A DNA stretch of 64,000 nt from Flammula alnicola (taxonomy: Eukaryota > Basidiomycota > Agaricomycetes > Agaricales > Strophariaceae). The notes beneath the pieces are model-generated. The model did no database searches. It had not been told where the DNA came from and was given only the letters and a program-made list of their open reading frames with translations. The first letter of the stretch is position 1, and each line of letters opens with the position of its first letter. Below, in pieces: positions 11,716 through 23,440 of the stretch. The translations under genes were made by a program, and so were the position numbers. The stretch spans positions 620,001 through 684,000 of the forward strand of contig JADNRV010000003.1 of the NCBI GenBank assembly GCA_015499995.1. Direction: 5' to 3'.

Positions 11716-14700
11716 ATGGAGTCTGACAGAGAATGGAGCCCATCTGGGTCCCTTTCTTCACATGACGCCCAGAGAACAAAGAAGAGACGCCTTCATGGGG
11801 CCTGCGATGCATGTCGTAAAAAAAAGGGTACGTCTCCTTCGTTTTTCAAGCAAACGACATATTGACTGTCATCGTATCTCGACTTTTCATATTGCAGTCA
11901 AATGTATGTCAGTTCTTAAGCTTCATATATCAGGAATTCAATAGAATATTATGTCAAGGCGACAGCGCAGAAATGCCCGGAAATCATTGCACAAATTGTC
12001 AACTTGCAAATATACAATGCACCCACGATATCCCTCGCCAGCCAAAGGTATTTCATTAGCCCGTCGATTCACATTAACACTCATGATTCCAATGTCTGAG
12101 TAGAAGTCGGAAACACAAGCGGCGTATGCGTTTGGTAGTGCTTCGATCCACATGCCCAAATAACCTCTTCTGTCTCACAGATACATTCAAGGTTTAGAAG
12201 ATAAGGGGGAAAAGATGCAGCGCTTGCTACAGAGGGTGATTTTTGCCATCTTCCTCTTGTCTTTGGATGACTGACTCCGAATCTCAGATATATCCCGACC
12301 AGGACATCGACCTTCTTCTCGACATGTCCTTTGATGACATCTCTGAAAAGTCGTCCCCAGCTCCAACCACCATGAGCACTAGCTCATCCAGTCAGCCGGA
12401 TCTTAAATACCCTATACATCAGACTATTTCGAAAGACTTAGGAACTTCAAAATCTCCGCCTCCAGAAGCTCCAGATGATCCTTCTGAAGCAGACGATCTT
12501 GCTCATATTGCCCTCGCTGAGCACCTTAGCCAGCTTTCTATCGAAGCCGTAGGGGATCGATTCTTCGGACGGTCAAGGTACGGTTGTCACTTAACATGTT
12601 GTATTTCGGACATTTATTCATCTGTCAAAGTTCTTTCATGTTCGTCAAGGATGTCTCGACTGTAAGGAGCGAAGTAACTGGAATCCCTAATAAGCCAGAT
12701 TTAAGCAAGTACAGGAGACCTATATTTTGGGATATCCGGCCGGTAAGTACAAACTCCCTTGCTGGGATCATGCAGCTTTGCTTACCTTGGGTTTGGTTGA
12801 TGAAATATCAGTGGGAATTGGAATTTGCGACAGCGCCTCAGCCTAATTACGTCTATCCTGACGAAGACCTCCTGCGTAGCCTGGTGTTTATATACTTCGA
12901 CAAAGTCAACCCGATTTATCCTGCCCTCCACCAACCAACTTTTCTTAGGATGTTATTAGCTGGACAACATCACTGGGATCCATCCTTCGGGATGACGGTC
13001 CTTCTCGTATGCGCAATTGCGTCTCGATACTCGCATGATCCGCGAGTTATGATGCCAGGCGATGCGTCTGGACTCTCGTCTGGGTGGAAATACTTTTGTC
13101 AGGTCCCTATTCACCGAAATTCTCTGCTTTATCGTGCCACCATATATGATCTACAATACTATGCTGTATGTGCGATATAATCTTTCTGCTACATTCGCTG
13201 ACGTCGTAAAGCACTCGTAGCTCGCATTATTCTACCTTGTCGGTACATCTATTCCTCATATGACCTACAATATCCTAGGTCTCGGGATGCGTTATGCGCT
13301 GGAGAAAGGGGCTCATCGTCGCAAACCTAACTCCCAGAAACCAAGTGCCGAGGAGGAGTTGCTCAAGCGAGCATTTTGGTTGGGTGATATAGTTTTGCTT
13401 TTACTGCCATTCTCACGGATTATTGTAGGTGCATGGTCTATTTCGACCGTGTCATGAGCTCTTTTCTCGGAAGACCATGTGTGATACAAGATGAAGAGTA
13501 AGCGTATCCACCCATTTATGACATGTTTGTACCTCATCTGCTCATAGCTTTGATGTGGATTATCCCATTGAATGCGACGATGAATATTGGGAAATTGATG
13601 ACCCAGAGCAAGCTTTCAAACAACCTCCTGGCAAACCATGCACTATAACAAGCTTCGTCTGCGCGCTGAAACTTTGCGAGATACTGGCGTTTGCCCTCAG
13701 AACGCTATATTCTACGAAGAAGTCAAAAATCCTTTCAGGCCTAATTGGGAATGAATGGGAGCGCCGCATTGTCGCAGAACTGGACTCGTCAATGAATAAA
13801 TGGAAGGATTCCCTTCCGCTTTTTTGTGGGTCATATCTTTACATCAAATCTTCCTACAAGTCCATGCTCACAGCATGCAGTGCGCTGGGATCCTGAAATG
13901 CAAAATCCTCTATTCTTCCATCAATCTGTATCTTTGCACGCCACCTATTACTACACCCAGATCCAGATCCATCGCCCATTTTTGACTAAAAAGTCATCAT
14001 TATCATTCCCCTCTCTGGCGATGTGTACCAACGCTGCGCGGTCATGTGCTCATATCCTGGAAGTGTCACTAACGAGAGGCATACACCATGCTCCAAATTT
14101 GATTGTAAAGCATTTTACTGTCGTTGCCCCTCTAAATGTACTCTGACTCTCATTCAACACTCAGATGGCTGCCTTTTCTGCTGGCGTTGTTATCTCGCTC
14201 AACCTTTGGGGGAATAAACGCTCAGAGTTGACGGGCGATCCTGCGAAAGAGAAGGAAAATCTCCAAAAAATCGTCAACTTTCTAAAAGCAGGCGAGAAAA
14301 GGCAAGTCTTTGCGTTTCACTTGATTGTATCCACGACCTTAAATGCAATGATACCTTCAGATGGCACTCCGCAGGCCGAATGCGGTAAGCTGTCAATGAT
14401 TTTTTATAAATATTCCTGTTGATGAGGAACTAGTGACATGTTGAATGAAGTATCATCTCTGAACGATTATCAACCTACATTCAGCAAACGCCGGAGAGAC
14501 TCATTTACAAACCTGCAACATCCCGCGGCGTACTCCACGTCAACTTTCGTCAACACTCCTCCAAGACCTGCAACTTTTCCGCCAGAGCTTCCTGTAGTTT
14601 CCCCTTCTGCTACTGCCATACCAATGCCAATGGCACAGCGGTGACCATGCCTGTCAATGACTGGGACCTAAGTAACCTTTTGCTTGTACAAATGGGTTAT

Positions 14701-15001
14701 ATCCAGCCAAATCTTAGCAACAACTTGGGCAACAGCTCAACTCAGCGAACTACGTACCTGCGGCGCCCTTGCCGCAGCAGAGCATGGCAAACAACAGATA
14801 TACTCACCACGTTGCAGGTGAATACATCCCCGACCCTACCGCAACTGAGGACCTCTTTTCTTTATGGTCAGAAGTACCCGTTGCTTTCAGGTATTCAATT
14901 ATTTTATTACCAAATTTCAACATCACTCACATACTGTTCTCAGTTCGGATGAGTGGGAAGCTTATCTTGCAAATGTAAGCGATAGTAGGGGGCTGGAGTA
15001 G
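11716..15001 (+). CDS. Zn2Cys6 transcription factor, tandem copy B
   Basis: Paralogue of copies A and C with the same domain order. Exon 1 (11716-11827) encodes the start and CDACRKKK, a 6-nt exon at 11898-11903 adds the next residues, and the cluster ends with CTNC and CTHD. The coiled coil (YIQGLEDKGEKMQRLLQ) is followed by the fungal-specific domain: FIYFDKVNPIYPALHQPTFL, WDPSFGMTVLLVCAIAS, MRYALEKGAHRRKPNSQKP, DVDYPIECDDEYWEIDDPEQ and MAAFSAGVVISLNLWGNKR. The C-terminal region has NDWDLSNLLLVQMGY and an EDLFSLWSEVPVAF block before the last exon (SSDEWEAYL). Two single-base losses are inferred, near 14621 and 14720, because the protein continues in a shifted frame that matches A and C. B and C look closer to each other than to A. 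Regulated genes are unknown. Confidence 0.87.
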
Positions 15002-15207
15002 TTTTTTTTTCCATTTCATTGGGGCAAATTTGCCACAAGTCTATAAAGTCTGAAATGTATTTTTTAGAATTAATTCAGCGTTTAACGTCTAATACTAATA
15101 AGTCATAAGTAATGTTGAAGTAATGCATCGTGACAATGATTCCAGGAAATGAAATGAGACATAATAGATAATACTATAGTACAAGGTGATCGTCGTTCAC
15201 CACGTGA

Positions 15208-15219
15208 CTGACGCGTCAG
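15208..15219. repeat. 12-bp perfect palindrome next to a CACGTG box
   Basis: CTGACGCGTCAG is its own reverse complement and overlaps CACGTGACTG at 15201-15210. The same ten bases, CACGTGACTG, occur at 19081-19090 upstream of the SNAPC3-like gene. CACGTG is the core of bHLH (Cbf1/Pho4-type) sites. Binding is inference. Confidence 0.45.
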
Positions 15220-15354
15220 ACTGGAATTACGCGCATAAATACAATATTTCGCACCTAAGCAACCAGATTTGCCAGCCAAGCTCTCTTCGTCTAAACCACT
15301 TTAACCAAAGGGCGTAGCATTGGTGGGACAACTGTGAGATAATGTTTTTTGGAC

Positions 15355-15376
15355 AGCTTGGACACAGCTTGGACAC
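15355..15376. repeat. Two 11-bp direct repeats in the promoter of factor C
   Basis: AGCTTGGACAC occurs twice head to tail, with a partial third unit following. It lies about 180 bp before the start codon of copy C and is not seen upstream of A or B. Confidence 0.6.
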
Positions 15377-15550
15377 AGCCACCCTGCTCTCACTTGCACT
15401 GCGACGCCGCGGCGAGGATCGATGCGTCACTCGGCTTAGAGTTGAACGTCGAACATTAACCACGCTGTTATAGTATTGTGGGATAGCAACACCTCTTCTT
15501 TCTACCTCTCGGATTGCCCTCTCAGCTTGCACCTAGTTTTATCATTCTCC

Positions 15551-18500
15551 ATGATTCCGACAGAGAACTGAGTGCGTCAGGATCGTTGTCCTCCACGAAG
15601 TCCAGAAATCCAAGAAAAGACGACTGCATGGAGCTTGTGATGCATGTCGCAAGAAGAAGAGTAGGTCTCCTTGATTTCTACAAGAAACGATATATCGGCG
15701 CTCATACTGTCTTCTATGTTCCAGTTAAATGTATGATTATTTCTAAGTTTCGTACCTGCAGGATTCAATGTCGTAATATTCCAAGGCGATAGCGCAAATA
15801 TGCCCGGAAATAACTGCACAAATTGTCAACTTTCAAATATCAAATGTACCCATGACATTCCTCGCCTGCCGAAGGTACTTCATTAAACCTCTAATTCCTT
15901 AAGACTTACGTTTCCAATTGCAAGTAGAAGTCGGAAACACAGGCAGCGTATGCATCTTTGCTAACCACTCGATGTACAACTGGCTCAATGACCTCCTTCT
16001 AAAAGGTACATTCAAAGCTTAGAGGAAAAGGTGGAAAAGATGCTTGGGTTGTTACAGAGGGTAATTAGCTCAGTTTCTTCCATCTTTATATGGCTGAACG
16101 TTGGATCCTCAGGCATATCCCGGCCAAGATATTGACCTTCTTCTCGACCTGCCTCCTGACGAGGTGTCCGAAGATTCGCCCCTGCTCCGCACTCTATGGC
16201 AGCTGGCTCCTCCACTTATACGGCCCTCAAGTACCCTGTCCCTCATTCTATTTCCAAAGAATTGCGGTCTTCAGCTTCTCCGCCTTCTGACATCGACGAT
16301 GATACTTCCGAAGCAGAAGATCTTGCTCATCTTGCCCTCTCCGAACATTTCAAGCAACTTTCTCTTGACGCCGTAGATGATCGATTTTTCGGACAGTCAA
16401 GGTCAGATGAGTTCAAAGCGTAAATCAACAGACCTTTACTTACCTGTAACAGTGCATTTATGTTTTCAAGCATGCGTCAACTGTAAGAAGTGAAATAACT
16501 GGAAGACCCAACAAGCCGATGCCAGCAAGTTCCGGAGACCTAAGTTTTGGAATATCCAACCGGTACGTGCAAGATCAGTTCCTGCAGCCTAAATTTCTGC
16601 TTTTCGCTTACATGGTTATGACATATATGTGATTCAGTGGGAACTGGCATTTGCGAGCACTCAGGAACTTAATTACATCTACCCGAAGATGATTTCCTGC
16701 GAAATCTGGTCTCTATATACTTTGAAAAAATTAATCCGCTTTTCCCTCTCCTCCATCAACCAACCTTTCTAAGAATGCTTTTTGCCGGGGAACACACAAG
16801 GATCCTTCCTTCGGCATGACAGTCCTTCTCGTCTGCGCAGTGGCATCTAGATACTCGAATGATCCACGAGTCATGATGCCTGGCGATACTTCTGGGCTTT
16901 CTTCTGGGTGGCGATATTCTGTCAAGTGCCAATGCACCGACCTCAGTTGCTGATCAAATCGGCATCGATTTATGACCTACAATATTATGCTGTAAGTGCA
17001 AGCCTCTTTGAGCCTTTACTTACATTGAGAAACACTCGTAGCTCGCATTGCTGTACCTTCATGGCACTTCCATACCAAATACTGGCTGGCACGTCCTGGG
17101 TCTAGGGATGCGCCATGCACTCGAGAAAGGGGCACATCGTCGGAAGCCGAATTCCCAGAAACCTAGTGCCGAGGAAGAGTTAATGAAACGAGCATTTTGG
17201 TTGAGTAACACAGCTTTCGTCCATGGTTGTCATTCTCAGAGAATATTTTAGGTGCTTGGTTTGTATTGACCGTTACATGAGCTCTTTCCTTGGCCGCCCA
17301 TGTCTAATGAATGATGAAGAGTGAGACCAGTGTACATTCTCAATAGTCTTTGGTCTCATGCACCCAAAGTTTTGATGTAGATTATCCCATCGAATGCGAT
17401 GATGAATACTGGGAAACTGAAGACCCGGAACAAGCGTTTAAACAACCTCCCGGCCTACCTTGCACTATCACGGGTTTTGTCTGCGCCCTCAAACTCTGCG
17501 AGATATTAGCGTTTACCCTCCGAACTCTGTATTCTACGAAAAAGTCCAAAATTCTTTCCGGCCTGATTGGGAATGAGTGGGAAAATCGACTGGTCGCCGA
17601 ACTCAACTCATCATTGGATAAATGGAAGGTGTCACTTCCGCACTTTTGTGAGTAGTATAGCGTTATCACGCCTCGTCGTTTAAATCACTGATTACAACCT
17701 ATAGTGCGTTGGAATCCAGAGTCGCAAGACTCTTTATTCTTCCATCAATCTGTATATCTATACGCCACCTATTATTACATTCAAATCATGATTCATCGCC
17801 CATTTTTGACTAAAAAGTCATCATTATCGATCCCCTCCCTGGCGATGTGCACCAATGCCGCACGATCGTGCGCTCGTATTTTAGAGGCGTCATTGACAAG
17901 GGGTGTGCGTATCACCACTCCCAATATTTTCGTTGAGTCAGATATCTTTTTATGGAGCAACATCAATTCTGACCATGACCAAAATTTCAGATGGCGGCCG
18001 TTTCTGCTGGCATTTCGATCATCCTCAACCTTTGGGGAAATCAGCATTCAGGTTTGATTGGTGATTCTTCTGAAGAAATGGAGAATCTCCAAAAATGTGT
18101 CAATGTTCTTAAAGCATGCGAGAAAAGGCATGTTGGTTTTGCTTAATTCCCACATCCGTGTTTCTAAACGATGCTCGTAGGTACCCCATGGCAGGCAGAA
18201 TGTGGTAAGTTCGTCGAGTATCCTGGGAAGTGCTGCTATTGATAAAACTGAATTAGTGACTTATTGAACGAGGTCGCCTCCTTGAAGGATTACCAACCGA
18301 CCCTTAATAAACGTCAGCGAGATTCATCTGCCACCGCACATCCACGCGGACCATTCACGGAACCAACCTTCACGGACAAAGCCCCCAAACAAGTTGTCAC
18401 CGTGCCAGAATTACCTCGTGTTACCTCTTCTACTACCAATATACAACCTACTTACGACACAGCGGCGACCATGCCCGCGAATGATTGGGACCTTAGTAAC

Positions 18501-18841
18501 CTTCTGCTCGTACAAATGGGTTACGTCCAAACAAATCCCGGCAACAACTTTAACCAACAGTTCGACACCCCAATACCGTCATACATACCAGGACTACTAC
18601 AGAGCTACAGGCAACACGGCCTATCCACTACCCCGAGATAGTCAACAGTGGATATGCACCCGCCCCTCTGTAACCGACGACTTGTTTCGCCATGGTCAGA
18701 TATGTCTTTGCATTCCACAGGTATTTATTCATTTCTTGTCATGCAAAATTCCAATGCGATTGACATCACACTACTTTCAGCGTCGATGAATGGAATGCAT
18801 TGCATGGCATCATACTTTGCCCAACGTGGGCCAAATCATGA
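15551..18841 (+). CDS. Zn2Cys6 transcription factor, tandem copy C (reading frame interrupted by single-base losses)
   Basis: Third paralogue, aligned along its whole length with copy B, including the 6-nt zinc-cluster exon (15725-15730), coiled coil (YIQSLEEKVEKM), HQPTFLRMLF, GMTVLLVCAVASRYS, MRHALEKGAHRRKPN, DYPIECDDEYWETEDPEQ, NDWDLSNLLLVQMGY and the final SVDEWN exon. I count at least seven places where one base is missing relative to A and B: about 15554, 15607, 16467, 16518, 16684, 16800 and 16917. Nearly all are in short homopolymers. Splice sites, start and stop are otherwise kept and no in-frame stop occurs once the frame is followed. Because unrelated essential genes nearby show the same defect, I read these as consensus errors rather than gene decay, but true pseudogenisation of this copy cannot be excluded from sequence alone. 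Confidence 0.75.
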
Positions 18842-19156
18842 GCGTTGTTGTGGGCCTTCCAAGATTTAAAACTAGTTGTATTTATTATCTACGACCACAA
18901 TATATGTAAAAAAATGTATACAGCGACATGTAAAGTATAATGCCGCTTATTTAACCCAGGGGATGCACAACAAGTAATCAATTGTGATATATCTACAGTC
19001 ACGTTGGATCGTACTTCTCCCTTTGTCAACTTTGAACTTGAAGTTCTTGAAAAGTTGAAGCTTCTCCTGAGCCCTTGGCCCACGTGACTGGACGTCGACA
19101 GGCATTCAAAATTAGTTAAGTTAACTTCTTGACTCTTGACTTCACGTCGCCTCTTC

Positions 19157-20557
19157 ATGAACGCTAGCCTTGCTCATACTATAGATTCACTTTTTGGACC
19201 CTCATCTGAACTTATCGATGTATCAACCTTTCTAGAGTCATCGTCTGCGTTATCTCAGGAAGAGCCCAAGGACCAATATTATTTTCCAGAAGATATCGTC
19301 GACGAATGCAGGTATCTATCCCGTTTGAAGCATTGGTAATCACTGAAATTTCGATATGCACCCTCAGTGTCATACACATACGCGAATCGTTGCATAACAT
19401 CTGGTGTAACCCGACCTTGTCTGCATACATCATAAAGGACCATGATCATACGGTGTTTGCCTTACATGCCCTCAATCAGAAGTCCACAAAACCAGGCCGG
19501 AAAACACACCTCCCCGATCCTGATACTCTAACCGTTGAGGTGACAAACTTGCAGAAGAATCTGGACTCTGTATCTCTCAATAGTTTCAGGTATGTCATCG
19601 TCCTCTGAATTCTGACTCTCCTAACTGACCCTAGATTGAACACTGATGCCGTCCTTTTTATGCGAACATCTAAAAATTCAGACCAGAACATACTTCAAAA
19701 ATTAGTAGGTAATTCATCTCTATCAAAGTTGCTTGCATCTGAGAGTAGTGTAGAAGACAATACCGGTTCTGGCACGGTCCCTGGGATCCATGATGCGGTC
19801 ATCAGTATTTCAATCCACAACAGAGTGTCTTGGGGGCCAAGTTACGCCACTCGGTCATCTCAACATGCATTTCTTTCCTCCCAATCTTTACAGGACATAT
19901 ACAACGCAATTCCATGTATTTCAAATAACTTTCCTCCAGAGGCAGGCATGCAGAAGGCGATCTGGATGCGCCATTTGCATCGAGGGAATTGTATATGGGA
20001 ACGGGGGCCATAATGATTATGCTAGGTGAGCCCTAGTTGGCATATTCTTGAGCCGCCTAATACAGGTTCCCAGCAAGCTCTTGAAGCAACTAGAGTCTTC
20101 GTCCAGAAAATTCACCACACTCATCAGAAAAGCACCTACTTCCTAGAGGGTACAAAGCTGTGTTCCCTTTCTCTTTGCTTAAATGAACCATATTGGTTGA
20201 TTCATCAAGGCAATTGCGAACATTTTGTGGTCATTGATCAAATTAGGTCAGACTTTTTATACTCTATCTCTGGCGAGTTTCTCAAACCATAGTAGACTTC
20301 TTCATCCGTCGGATCCTCGCTCTGGATACCCGTTGACACTACAGATCACGCCTCCCATTCTAGATTTATGCCGTGCTTGTGCTAGGGTCCCAGCTATCTG
20401 GTCGATTGTGGCAGACGTGCGGCTGGGTGAAAGCCCGTGTGTGTTGTGTGGGCCTTGCTGGAGGAATATGGGTGAATATGGGATGGTGTCATTGTACTAC
20501 CGATACCCGAGTATCCATACGACCTATAAAACTTTTACGGAAGAGCCTTTTATCTAA
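19157..20557 (+). CDS. snRNA-activating protein complex subunit 3-like protein (SNAPC3/SNAP50)
   Basis: SNAPC3 is the DNA-contacting subunit of the complex that starts snRNA gene transcription in the nucleus. Exons 19157-19311, 19368-19589 and 19635 onward are joined in frame. The conserved half reads DAVISISIHNRV, SLQDIYNAIPCISNNFP, CAICIEGIVYGNGGHNDYA, LNEPYWLIHQGNCEHFVVID, then a zinc-binding end with SGYPLTLQITPP, LDLCRACARVPAIWSIVAD and SPCVLCGPCWRNMG. The PYWL-HQGNCEH block and the CxxC pairs are hallmarks of this family. Frame changes near 19941, 19970 and 20142 each need one extra base, the first at a GG run. The gene starts 316 bp after the tandem factor C and ends 210 bp before COG7, both on the same strand. 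Confidence 0.85.
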
Positions 20558-20767
20558 GGCAAACTCAAGATCGAAGTGGGCCCTGAGAGTCGACTATGAC
20601 CAGTAACTGGTAGTTGCAATTGAGCGACTGTTCCAACCCGATTTAAAGAAAAATCCCCTACGCTAGCTTCGCTACAGTCGTGCATGGCAAAAGAACTTTA
20701 AGCAGCAGGAATAGATGGTATGGCACGTGACATGACGATTAGCAAGGTTTGAATTGATGCCACCAAA

Positions 20768-23440
20768 ATGGCCATTCCGACGTCTACAAAGCAAGTAGTC
20801 GAATCCTTGGAGCAATATGAGGATGTAGTATCATGGATCAACGACACTTTAACGCCCAACGATGAGGATGAGTCTTCATCCCTTCACCTGCCGTAGACCT
20901 AACTGAACTCGATCACCAAATAACCCAACTCCTTACTACTCTCGACATCGCATCCGAGGACACGTCTGCACAGTTGGAACGAGTCATCGACGACGTGTCG
21001 CGTGGAATCCCGCGTCTCGCTTATGACCTGCATTTCATGAAGGATGGAGCGTCAACTCTACAAAATGCTTGCTGGGTGTATTGCAGCAATCCAAAGATGC
21101 TGTACCAAAGGAGACGAGTACAGCGCTGGACAACCTCCACCAATTGGACACGATAAAAGGCCGAATGGAGGCTTCTCGGGAGGTCTTACGGGAAGCAGAG
21201 AGCTGGAGCACCCTGGAGCATGAAGTCACCTCACTGATCCTGGAGAAGAACTACGGCAAAGCTGCGGAAAGATTGTCAGAGGCAAACAGGAGTATGGTCG
21301 TCTTCCAGAATACACCAGAGTACGATCCTCGGCGGACTCTTATGGTGAACCTCCAAAACCAACTGGAAGCCGCCCTCAGCACTGCGTTGGTGGCCGCCAT
21401 CAACGCCCAAGATTCAACTGCTTGTCGAGAATACTTTTCCATATTCTCCATCATTCAACGTGAATCAGAATTTCGAAATTATTACTACGCATCCCGACGA
21501 TCGTCCATCATCTCTTTCTGGCAAATTGTTCCTTTGCTCGATTGCGATCCTGCTCCGACGACGTCTAACGATGGAGCTGCACAGGGCTTTGCGGATTTCC
21601 TCCCAAAATTTTACACAAATTTTGTGACTCTTCTGAACACCGAACGGACGTCAATCAGTTCCATTTTCCCTGACCCAACAACCACTCTGTCACAATTTAT
21701 TCATCTACGATGAGCTCATTGCAACCAACTGTCCATCAGCGTCTCACTGCATACTCTTCTCATCACGGGGAATCCGCACTGTCCATCTCATTTCTGCTTT
21801 ACGTGCAACAGAAGAATTCGCCACCAGCGTTGAAAAAATTATAGAAAAGGTGAAATACGCCACGTCGACGACTATATCTCCCAGGCAAAACGGCACCTCC
21901 TCTTCAGAAAGACCCCAAAGCCACCGGAGGCGCTCGAGTAGAATGTCAATTTCTCTCAGGCCTAATCAACATCGATCCTTGTCAGGCAACATTGGTCTCC
22001 ACACGCCCTCGCAGAGTCTATGGAAAGCATGGAGTGGGATCAAGAATTGTTCCACCCTTCCTGGATTTCCAGACCGACTACGGATCTCTAGAGCGCCGCC
22101 TGTTAGAGCATTCATTCTTCGAGTTATTTCGAACGGCACGCGAGACAAGGTCCAGCTTCAGACCGACCACGGCTCTTTCGAGAAAGAGCCATTGATATCT
22201 TTGGTGTCGCTGAAGGGAGCATGGAGAGATGTAAGGCCTTCACATACGGGTATGGATCCGTTGGCCTCCTACAAGCTGTCGATGGATTTTTCCAGTCGTT
22301 CATTGATACATGGACAGCCGAAATCCAAACTGAATCTTATAATCTTCCTCGCTCCTGAAAAGCTCTGTATCAGAAAACGAGCTCTCGGATTTGGATTACA
22401 CCCCCAGGATTGGTCCAACATCCAGCTATCCCTGCATTTGCTCTCCTCTGCTAGGACTGTTTTCGACCGCTTGACAACGTTTGAGACGAAGCTACGAGCA
22501 TATTTGTCTCAAGTGGCCGCTCATTTCCGCTTGGCATTGAATGATCCGTCCAATTTCCGGATAGCTGCGACCAAGGGAGAAAGTCTGCTTCTGGAGCAAT
22601 CGACACTCAACTCCGCAGAATTGCACGCTCTCCTTATCGCCGTAGAGAATGACGTTAACCCGCGTGACCCCCCGTATTCTGCGTCGCTTCGACCAGGCTC
22701 CCGTGCCTATACCTACCCCAGAGCCATTGCTTGTCAACGCAAGGAAAGCCTTGTCCACTTTTGCTCAGACCTGCCAAACTTCAACCACTAGTACCATTTT
22801 GTCGCCTTTGCGGAACCATTTGGCTACCTACGCATCATCACCGGCGTGGCGTTCGACGGCAGATTCTAATCTCGTGACGTCAAGCAACGATCTACGGGTG
22901 CCTACCTTCTCCTTGTCCCATAGCGAGACTGTGCAGAGGGTCGCTGAAGGTCTCCTGAATCTACCTCGTCTATTTGAAGTATATGCAGATGACGATGCGC
23001 TCGCCTTCTCCCTCGAGACACTCCCTTACGTGGAATCGGAGATCCTCCAAAATCTGTCAGAGCAAACTCACGACATGCCGAGTCAGCAGTCACACCGGAG
23101 GAGGTCTTCGGTTTTTGTGAAACCGAGTACAATCGACCCCGAAGTCGTGTCTTCGGCCTGGCTGATATCACTGGGACACACATTCCTCGAATATCTCACA
23201 TCCGACGTCCTTCCGGCTATCCCATCATTGTCAGTCGCAGGAGCTGCTCAGTTAGCGTCTGATCTAGAATATCTATCAAACATTGTGCGCGCACTCAATG
23301 TTGAACATAGCCCACTCGAGAAATGGAAAACTTATGTCAGCATGGACACCGACGAAGGAATGAAGGCCATTGGTGAAAGTACCTCTGATATATTGGATCC
23401 TGTTTTAGACCGTGTTGCGAAAATGCGCGGATGGCGGTAA
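20768..23440 (+). CDS. COG7: Conserved oligomeric Golgi complex subunit 7, interrupted by several single-base shifts
   Basis: COG7 belongs to lobe B of the COG tethering complex and acts in retrograde vesicle traffic at the Golgi. No introns are needed. The protein can be followed from MAIPTSTKQVVESLEQYEDV through LDHQITQLLTTLDIASED, LLGVLQQSKDAVPKETSTAL, a long coiled-coil-like helical stretch, MEWDQELFHPFLDFQTDYG, DIFGVAEGSMERCKAFTYGY, LLQAVDGFFQSFIDTWTAE, DYTPQDWS and a C-terminus ending KMRGWR. To do so the frame must change at least eight times. Clear cases are CCC at about 20881, AAAA at 21062, TT at 21701, CC at 21783, CCC at 22054 and CCCCC at 22401, each reading correctly after one added base of the same kind. 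Sequence on both sides is well conserved, so this is most likely an intact gene with consensus errors. Confidence 0.85.

Noticed and set aside
14070..14100. GC-donor intron in factor B after the CTAACGAGAG segment.
   Set aside because: Reading on to the next in-frame GT (after CCAAATTTGATT) gives the same boundary as in A and C, so no unusual donor is needed.
15551..18841. Calling tandem factor C a pseudogene because of its seven frame breaks.
   Set aside because: The same kind of one-base homopolymer loss occurs in essential genes throughout the window, splice sites and termini are intact, and no nonsense change was seen once the frame is followed.
7654..18841. Labelling the tandem genes as retrotransposon integrase-like proteins, a name sometimes attached to such sequences.
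   Set aside because: No integrase catalytic motif is present. The zinc cluster and fungal-specific regulatory domain identify them as transcription factors.
20768..23440. Programmed ribosomal frameshifting in COG7.
   Set aside because: There are too many shifts, in no slippery-site context and without downstream structure that I can see. Consensus error is simpler.
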